A stretch of 14,442 bases of DNA from positions 1-14,442 of the forward strand of contig JANBPT010001109.1 of NCBI GenBank assembly GCA_027575765.1, in the 5' to 3' direction. The translations under genes were made by a program, and so were the position numbers. This document shows, piece by piece, positions 8,514 to 14,442 of this stretch (its first letter is position 1; every line of letters starts with the position of its first letter). This DNA is from Tieghemiomyces parasiticus. Its lineage: Eukaryota > Kickxellomycota > Dimargaritomycetes > Dimargaritales > Dimargaritaceae. The notes under the pieces were generated by a model. That model was not told the DNA's origin and ran no database searches. It was given only the letters and a program-made list of their open reading frames with translations.

Positions 8514-10184
8514 TCAGTTATTGTAGCCAACGCCCCAGTAGGTCTGGGTCGCGGCATTGTGGGAATAGAAGCCGGTGGAGTTGGCCCCGTGGCTAGGGTA
8601 GGCGGCCTCCGGGGCGCGGTGGGTGGCGGCGGCGGGATTGTAATAGTCGGCGGCCGAGGTGTTGGCGGCGGAAGTGCCGTGGTCAAAGTTGTAGTAGACC
8701 TGGCCAAAGTATGAGGCGCTGCGGGAGCAGTCATCCACGGGGGCTAACTTGGTCATGGCGTGGGTGGCGGCAGCCAGGGCTGTTGAGTATGAAGCGGCCG
8801 GGGTGGTAAAGTCCGAGTAGCTTGACGTGGTGGGGGTCACCTGCGACGGGACGGGCTGCGACATTTGGTAGGTGTGGGGCGAGGCGTAGGCAGTGTAGGC
8901 CGGCTGTTGCTGGTGGTGGTAGGCCGGGGAAGCCTGGTGGTGGTGGTGTTGGCGGTGGTGGTAGTAGGGATAGGAAGAGGCGACGGGGGAGGGCACGCCG
9001 CTGCTACAGATACTACTGCTCGGGTACAGCTGGCCCTGGTGGTACTGGGTGCTGGGGGTGGGGTAGGCGGCCGAGCGATTCACCTCCAGGTAGGCCGGAG
9101 AGGAGGAGTAGGCGTTCTGCTGGGGCGGGGTGTGAAGGGGGGGAGCCGGGACAGCGTAGTCGATACCAGTGATGGTGCGCAGACACGGCCGCTTGCTCGG
9201 GCGGGCGACGATGGGCTGAGCGGTCGGCATGTGGAGGTAATAGGCCGAGGACGGGTTGACGTGGCCCATGTACGGGGAGGGGTTGGGGGTGAGCAGCTGG
9301 GCCGACAGGTCGGCGAGCGGGGCAGCGGCCGGAGTGGGGGGAATGGCGGTGGTCACAGCGTCGTGCGGCCGCTTACGGTGGACAGCATTGGGGCTCAGCA
9401 GGTTTTCCTGGGACTCGTCGGGGAGACAGTCGGGGTCGACAGGAGACTCGAAGGAGAAGGCGGTCAGGGTGTTGATGGCAGCGCGCGGGTAGGAGAACTC
9501 GGCGTGCTCGCGACACACGAAGCGGGCCAGCTGGCGCAACCACAGACAGTACTCGGCGCCGTCGACGTACAGATCGTGCTTGAGGGTGGTAAGGAACTCG
9601 ACCTGAATCTTGTGCAGCTCGGCAAAGTCGATGCCCGAGACCTCGGCCCACGTCTTGGTGGTGAAGGTGTTGTCCTCGAGGAACTTGCTGGCGAGCATGA
9701 CGGCAACGGTGAAGATGCGGAACTCGGACTCGCGACGCACCTCGCGCGCAACGAGGCAGCAGCGGAAGCGGTGGATGTAGCGCAGTGAGAGCAAGATGAC
9801 GGACGACGACAGCGAGGTGGACTTGAGCATCTGGAACACGAACTTGTTGAAGGTGGATAGGGTCTTGCCGGTAAAGAAGCGGTCGTACCAAAGATAGAGG
9901 GCGGTCCGCGACACCAGGTCGGCCATCAGGGTCAAATGCTGGTCGTTGGTGAGGGGGTCCACCGACTTGAGGGCGGGAGCATCCCGGAGCAGGTTGTAGC
10001 CAGCGGGCCGCTTGTAGGCCGAGGAGGCGGTGGACACAAGGTCGGCGACAACGGGGTAGAGGGTAGCGGCCGAGTTGTGGACAAGGGTCGGGTAGATATT
10101 GAGGGTCGGCGGGGTCCGGAGGTGGGATGTGCACGGAGCGCCGAATCCGTGGTGGAGGGTGGCCGGGTAGGCAGCGACAGCCAT
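8514..10184 (-). CDS. PHO85-type cyclin (Clg1/Pcl-like)
   Basis: This is a 556-residue single-exon protein. The start ATG has a strong context (CCACCATGG) and the stop is TGA at 8514-8516. A cyclin box lies at about 84-220. Its hallmark is MLASKFLEDNTFTTKTWAEV (163-182), the Pcl/Clg1 form of the A-x-K-[FY]-L-x-D-N block, followed by FAELHKIQVEFLTTLKHDLY and WLRQLARF. Cyclins of this family bind and direct a PHO85/CDK5-type kinase in nutrient, polarity or cell-cycle control; which role applies cannot be read from sequence. Residues 230-340 are linker with basic clusters RKRPHD and RPSKRPC that could be nuclear localisation signals. Residues 340-556 are low complexity, rich in Tyr, Ser, Pro, Ala, His and Gln, including HHRQHHHHQ and HHQQQ. 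There is no transmembrane segment or signal peptide. It converges on the CHD gene. A more precise ortholog (Clg1 versus Pcl1/2) is uncertain. Confidence 0.92.
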   Translation of the reverse strand: MAVAAYPATLHHGFGAPCTSHLRTPPTLNIYPTLVHNSAATLYPVVADLVSTASSAYKRPAGYNLLRDAPALKSVDPLTNDQHLTLMADLVSRTALYLWYDRFFTGKTLSTFNKFVFQMLKSTSLSSSVILLSLRYIHRFRCCLVAREVRRESEFRIFTVAVMLASKFLEDNTFTTKTWAEVSGIDFAELHKIQVEFLTTLKHDLYVDGAEYCLWLRQLARFVCREHAEFSYPRAAINTLTAFSFESPVDPDCLPDESQENLLSPNAVHRKRPHDAVTTAIPPTPAAAPLADLSAQLLTPNPSPYMGHVNPSSAYYLHMPTAQPIVARPSKRPCLRTITGIDYAVPAPPLHTPPQQNAYSSSPAYLEVNRSAAYPTPSTQYHQGQLYPSSSICSSGVPSPVASSYPYYHHRQHHHHQASPAYHHQQQPAYTAYASPHTYQMSQPVPSQVTPTTSSYSDFTTPAASYSTALAAATHAMTKLAPVDDCSRSASYFGQVYYNFDHGTSAANTSAADYYNPAAATHRAPEAAYPSHGANSTGFYSHNAATQTYWGVGYNN

Positions 10185-10623
10185 GGTGGAAGACGGTGGG
10201 GGGACGAGGGGGTGGGCGGAAGGAGGATAAAGTCTAAATAGCTAGCGAGGGAGGCGCGGCACCGGAGGAGGTGGGTGAAGGAGAGGGGGCGTTGAACACG
10301 CAAATGGGGCTCAGACCGCCATGGGCGAGCGAGGTGGTCCGTAGTCTCAATCGAGGTGGTTCCAGGTGCAGCGACGTGCAGTTGGGGGAGGAGTGGATGG
10401 GGGCGCAGGAGGAGGCGAGCGGGCTAAGCGTAGGAACGGGAAGTTGGGGCGAGTGATAGGTAGGGTAGGCGCCGAAAGCGGTGGCAAAGGTAGAAGTCGC
10501 TGGAATGGTCTGGGTGGTGTGGTGGTGGGTTGAGCGGCAGGTGCGAGCTAATAATGGTAGGTGGGATGAACAACTGCGGTCATGGACGGGAGACCAGCGG
10601 CAGGGGAGCGCGACGTAAATGGG

Positions 10624-10631
10624 TATATATA
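10624..10631 (-). promoter_or_regulatory. TATA box candidate for the cyclin gene
   Basis: TATATATA stands alone in otherwise GC-rich DNA, 440 bases upstream of the cyclin ATG at 10184. If used on the minus strand it implies a leader of roughly 400 bases, matching the pyrimidine-rich character of that strand over 10190-10600. The motif is palindromic, so orientation comes from the neighbour rather than the sequence. Confidence 0.4.
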
Positions 10632-11121
10632 GTCTGGCCTAAAAAGGGGAGGCCGCGGAATGCGCCATACGAGAGCAGAGCGGCACCGACAGGCCGGCAG
10701 GGGTGTGTCCGGTTATTTGATGAGGAGGGGGGAGTGACAGCGACGATGGGGAGGGGATTGGCAGAGAAAGCAAAAAGAAACAGGGAAGCTCACTCTTTCC
10801 ACCCCACCCCATCCGCGCGTAGATGATAGACCCCTTTCCTCCCATCACCGGCCTCCTACGCTCGCCCGGCCAGAAGGGCCCCACACACACGATAGGCCGC
10901 GCGCAGCTGGGCCGATTTGTGGGATGGGTGTGGAAGGAGGGGCAGAACAGCAACGATAGTGAAACCCCACCATCGCGCGGCCGCGCTCGCTCCCGCGGTG
11001 GAGGAATCCGGAAGGAGGAGGAAAAAAGAAAAAGCGAAGGAGAGGCTGCTAGGATGAAAGGGAAACCCTCGCGATAGGGGGAAAAGGGCAGCAGCGACAC
11101 TCGTACACACCAGCCGAACCG

Positions 11122-11126
11122 ATTGG
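11122..11126 (-). promoter_or_regulatory. CCAAT box in minus orientation
   Basis: ATTGG on the plus strand, flanked as CGATTGGCC, reads GGCCAATCG on the minus strand and so faces the cyclin gene. It is about 490 bases upstream of the TATA candidate at 10624. It is a possible HAP/NF-Y site, but a pentamer alone is weak evidence. Confidence 0.25.
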
Positions 11127-11342
11127 CCACAGCCGCCACTCCCCTCCTGCCCTCCAGGCTCGCGTCCTGGCCTGTTATTCTCCTCCGGCCGTGGTGGGGG
11201 GGCGGGGACGGCGTCAAGTGCGCTGGCGGTTCGTCCCGATGGCCACCAACTACGCAACCCCAGAGAAGGCGCAAGAGGAGGAGGGACGTGGATGACAGGC
11301 TGGCCGGGGGAGCAGGAGATATGGTTGGCCGGTGGGGGCCCG

Positions 11343-11350
11343 TATAGATA
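11343..11350 (+). promoter_or_regulatory. TATA-like box of a possible divergent transcript
   Basis: TATAGATA lies in GC-rich surroundings and is followed about 35 bases later by a long C/T-rich stretch on the plus strand, the arrangement expected of a plus-strand transcription start. No clear coding region follows, so the promoter call is tentative. Confidence 0.25.
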
Positions 11351-11376
11351 GGCCGCTGCCTTGGCACCGGCCGGCG

Positions 11377-11580
11377 TCTTTTAGTTACGCTTACTGTCCC
11401 CTCCCCCTCCGCTGCTTCCATTACCGCCACCCCTTTTTTCCAGCTGCTGCCTCCCCCTATACACCCAGTGCTACGCCGATTAGTCCGCCTCCCCTTGCCA
11501 CCCCATCAGATTCCGCCAGCCCTTCCATTTTTTCCTCTCCAGTCTTTCCTTTTTTATTCCCGCCGACGTTTTCGCCCGTT
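11377..11580 (+). promoter_or_regulatory. Pyrimidine-rich stretch, possible transcript leader
   Basis: About 200 bases on the plus strand are dominated by C and T with few purine runs, including CTTTCCTTTTTTATTCCCGCC just before an ATG at 11581. Composition switches here from purine-rich (left, cyclin side) to pyrimidine-rich (right), as at a divergent promoter. It resembles the tract in front of the CHD gene. Confidence 0.3.
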
Positions 11581-11670
11581 ATGTCGCGCGGCTACCGCTG
11601 CTTACTGGCTGGGCCATCCTTTTCCAGCGCCGGCCGCAAGGCGAAGGAGGACGATGTTCATTTAAACTGA
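11581..11670 (+). CDS. Short open frame after the pyrimidine-rich leader (29 residues), doubtful
   Basis: The ATG at 11581 opens a 29-residue frame ending in TGA. It begins MSRGYRCLLAGPSFSSAGRK and ends in a charged KEDDVHLN. There is no homology I can recognise. It is listed only because it is the first ATG after the TATA-like box and leader. It could be a first coding exon, an upstream open frame, or nothing. Confidence 0.12.
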   Translation: MSRGYRCLLAGPSFSSAGRKAKEDDVHLN

Positions 11671-12661
11671 GCCGCCGTCCGTATATGGTCACCGCGCGTC
11701 ATATCCCTGCCTTGCCAGCTGCGCCAGGGCCCTCCGAAGCCCATGGGCCTGCTGGGCTGGCGGGCCAAGGAGGCTCCCGTCACACACCAGCCCCCCCTAC
11801 ACCATTCTCCCCTCCCCTTGTTCACTTGCACTCTACACCCTCCATTCGCCGCGTGTTCTGTGTAGCCCGCGAGGGGCGCGGTGGCGGCGACAGCCAGAGA
11901 GGTGGAGATGATAGGCACGGGACCTGGACACTAAATGATTCTATTTCGTCTGCCAGCAGGGCCATCCGCGGCCGCCGCCCACTCTATGCACATCATCACA
12001 CACCCTCTCGCTTCCTCACCGCCCCCAAGGACACGCCCACATACGGCGACGCCTGAGAAGGGCGATGGGGCGGGTGGGCCGACACACACCCATGGGGTGG
12101 GAGTAGTGTGGAGAGAGGAGGACGGTGTGGAAGGAATACACAAATGTAGTGGGAGAGGCAAGTCGGCCCCTCCCCTCCCACACCTTGGTGCGCAGGTTCC
12201 GTGCGGCGCCTGGTTCTTCCTGCCAGCGGATTGACCCTATGGCTGTGGGTGCGCTGGTTGGTCCGAAACGACGAGGTGGTGGTGGGGAAGACGGGCCTTG
12301 GTGGAGGCGCACACGCGGCCGTGCCGCCGCCGACTGTCAAGCGAGTGGATGGGGCCTGCATCTAAGACTCGCCATTTGCGGTGCGAGGCCGCTCCGCCCA
12401 TCGTCCGTGACATCCCACAAGCTGTGTGCGAGTACGTAACCCACCCACCCCCTCTCGTTCCCCACCACACATCCTCCCCCAGCCGTTCCTCGCCAGGCCC
12501 ATTGCCTCGTGGGACTCCATCCCCTCCCACTGACTGGCTCTTCTCTATGCCAGTGTCGTCAGAGCCTAACATCCCCCACGGGTGAGTGGTGGTGGTGGTG
12601 CATGGCCCTGTGGCGCGGCGGAGTACAAGTGGAATCTGCCCAGTCCTCACTTCCGCTGGCC

Positions 12662-12672
12662 TTTTTTTTTTT
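12662..12672 (+). repeat. Poly(T) run of 11
   Basis: A T homopolymer lies in GC-rich intergenic DNA. Preceding bases do not form a GC-rich hairpin or RNA polymerase III A/B boxes that I can see, so it is recorded as a simple repeat rather than a Pol III terminator. Confidence 0.6.
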
Positions 12673-13626
12673 CGCACCCTTCGCACTAGGCCTCGAACCC
12701 TGGGACGGCTGCCCTGCTTGGCGCCAGCGCTGTTCCTCCTCCCCTGCTTCGGCCCTCCTCCGCCCAGCCCATGGACCGTATCTCCGGACCACCACCTGAA
12801 GGATGGCACTCGTTCACCCAGCATATTTACTTTTAGACTACGCAACCACGCAGTGTAACCGCGGCGAGCACGAGAGTGGGGATGAGAAGGGAGGGGAGCC
12901 TACCAGATTTTGCCTCCAGCCCGGCCGCCAAGGCAGCTCTTTCCTTAACCCGCGAATCGACAAGGGCCCTTAGCCCCATCATATGCCACACACCAGGGTC
13001 CGACAGCAGGGGGGGCTGGGGGACAACTGGGCCTGGTAGTGGCTGCGCCCTAAACACACCCGCCCCTCACTACTTGAGCACAGCCGGAATCCGACGAGAG
13101 AAGAGGACGACGGCCACAAGCATATCATTCGACAACGGCTTTCATTTCGGCAGTTCCCGTTCGTTGTGATCACGCCGATATACCTTGATGCGCAACAGGA
13201 CCAGCATATGCCGGTGGCCAATTATGCGAGCCAGCCTCCCCCGCGTGCGTCGAGGAGGAGGGGGGACGCCCATCAGCCTGTCGAGTCGTGGCCAAGGAAA
13301 CGGTGCCAGCCAGATGAATGTCAGCGGGTTCCGCGCATATTGGGCTCCGACCGGAGCTAAAATCGGCCCCGCCCCTATTGTCCCCTTCGGGCGCAGTCCA
13401 CTGGGGGCCACTTTGCATCACAACCCATGTCTCTCTCGCTTTATCCATATTGTGGGACTGGCCTGTGGCGTAGTCCCCTGGGTGGGTGAGTAAGGGGTGG
13501 AGGAGGAATACGCGGGTCAACCACCTCTGCCTCCTTTGCGCTGGGCGTGAGCCTTGCTTTGTCCTGTGGGCGGGAAAACGTCTCAATAGAGCTTAGATTT
13601 CAAGTTACAGCAGTATTGGCCCACAC

Positions 13627-13646
13627 GCACATACATACATACACAC
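13627..13646 (+). repeat. CATA tetranucleotide microsatellite
   Basis: Short tandem CATA units run into a CA-rich stretch, an alternating purine-pyrimidine sequence. It lies in intergenic DNA; no function is apparent. Confidence 0.6.
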
Positions 13647-14442
13647 GCGCCTGACAGGGCCACAGGCACGTCCCCTTCCTCCCACCCCCCCCGCCGTCTG
13701 CGGGTTGAGTAGGCGGGTATACGCCGCAGCGGGTGAGTGTGGGGGTTGTTGTGTATACCTGGGTCGCCGGCCCTGGGCCACACGGCGCGAGGGGCCCTCA
13801 CTAAAGCCGACCAGGGCGAATCGAGACGTGTGGGGAAGGAGGCGGGATCACCCCTTTCGTCTTCTCTCCTTCGCCATCTCTATGGTTGGCAGCGCACATG
13901 GTGCGGGCCCAAGGTGCTCTCTACCGCGTACAACCCGCCAGACGGGCACCGGCCGGAGCCGGTTCACGAAAACAAGAATGACGAGGGAAACAGAGCGTCA
14001 CTCGTCACATCCCACAAGACCGCCCCCTTTTCCCCCCTCCCAATTACACATGACAACCGTCCACCCTCATTCTAGCCGCCGTAGTGCACAGCGGAGAAAA
14101 GGGGGAGGTCTTTGTCTCTTCTGTGGCCGCGAGCCTGGCTATGGCGCAGCCATTGCCGAACAGCCAATCCCGTGCAAATTGATATGGCCAGCGAGCTTTC
14201 CTGCCGGATGGCCCTGCGTCTGCATGCCCCATCCTCACCCATTCTGTCTAAGTTCGATGTTTTCAAAGGGGAGCCGTGGAAGAATCCAACGTGAGGTTAG
14301 GCCGTGCTGGAAGTGCTGTTGCTTTAGCGATTTTTTCACGAGGCGTCCTTCGCACCACCTTTTCCAACACCCATCCGTCATTACCCATCCCACTTCGCTG
14401 ACTGGCAACCCTTGCAGTTGCTGTCACCACCTTCCTTTATAG

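Larger units (their letters stand above)
10185..11342. other. Cyclin leader and promoter region, no gene recognised
   Basis: Bases 10185-10620 are pyrimidine-rich on the minus strand and are probably the cyclin 5' untranslated region. Bases 10632-11342 are GC-rich with short runs such as GCGGCCGCG near 10977. A 263-residue minus-strand open frame (10639-11430) crosses the TATA box, is Ser/Pro/Arg-rich and has no domain, so I do not call it a gene. An inverted CCAAT is listed separately. Confidence 0.5.
11671..14442. other. GC-rich region without a recognisable gene
   Basis: I see no domain, tRNA, rRNA or transposase in 2.8 kb on either strand. Open frames of 90-245 residues occur on both strands and overlap, with Arg/Pro/Ser/His-rich composition typical of chance frames in GC-rich DNA. 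The longest plus frame (13705-14442) ends in TAG exactly at the window edge. Strong 5' splice-like words GGGTGAGT occur at 12580, 13484 and 13731, and the window ends in CTTCCTTTATAG, which resembles a 3' splice site. Non-coding exons or an intron-rich leader of a gene further right are possible. Confidence 0.5.

Noticed and set aside
8865..9788. 307-residue Gly/Val/Arg-rich open frame antisense to the cyclin gene
   Set aside because: Its composition is the complement of the cyclin low-complexity tail and cyclin box. There is no recognisable fold or family.
10639..11430. 263-residue minus-strand open frame upstream of the cyclin
   Set aside because: It crosses the likely cyclin promoter and has Ser/Pro/Arg-rich low complexity with no domain. 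Frames of this length are common by chance in GC-rich DNA.
12685..12715. tRNA T-arm-like sequence (GGGTTCGAGGC on the minus strand)
   Set aside because: The T stem does not pair, and no acceptor stem, D arm or anticodon arm can be built around it.
12237..12845. 202-residue minus-strand open frame
   Set aside because: It is Gly/Arg-rich with no conserved motif and is overlapped by several plus-strand frames of similar quality.
13705..14442. 245-residue plus-strand open frame ending at the window edge
   Set aside because: It shows no domain, has scattered Cys, His and Arg without pattern, and overlaps other frames. The terminal TAG is better explained as chance or a splice acceptor.

Overview
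The window looks like GC-rich nuclear DNA of a fungus, probably an early-diverging (zygomycete-grade) one. This rests on a PHO85-type cyclin with a Clg1/Pcl-like cyclin box, a gene carrying few introns, and a class III (CHD6-9/Kismet-like) chromodomain remodeler. From general knowledge that class is typical of animals and some protists and is not found in the well-studied Dikarya. The placement is inference; there is no rRNA or other marker to anchor it.

Layout. Bases 1-189 hold an AT-richer open frame on the minus strand that runs off the left edge and is not identified. Bases 190-1001 form the upstream region of the first large gene, with a pyrimidine-rich tract and an inverted CCAAT box. 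Bases 1002-7027 (+) encode a class III CHD remodeler of about 1,880 residues. It has a short acidic first exon, an intron region at 1224-1600, and a 5.4 kb uninterrupted second exon. Bases 7028-8513 are the convergent intergenic region, with poly(A) signals for both neighbours, a G-quadruplex candidate and a poly(A) run. Bases 8514-10184 (-) encode a single-exon 556-residue PHO85-type cyclin with a long Tyr/His/Gln/Ser/Pro-rich tail. Bases 10185-14442 contain no recognisable protein gene. The part next to the cyclin looks like its leader and promoter (TATATATA at 10624-10631). A TATA-like box at 11343 followed by a 200-base pyrimidine-rich stretch suggests a second, divergent plus-strand transcription unit. 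The rest is GC-rich DNA with scattered strong 5' splice-site-like words and simple repeats.

The two identified genes are convergent and show no functional link beyond both being nuclear regulators: one remodels nucleosomes, the other would activate a PHO85/CDK5-type kinase. I found no CRISPR array, tRNA, rRNA, complete transposon or novel multi-gene system. The most useful points to follow up are the class III CHD in a probable fungus and the splicing conflict at its 5' end. A candidate exon with good splice sites there would break the reading frame, which fits a poison exon.
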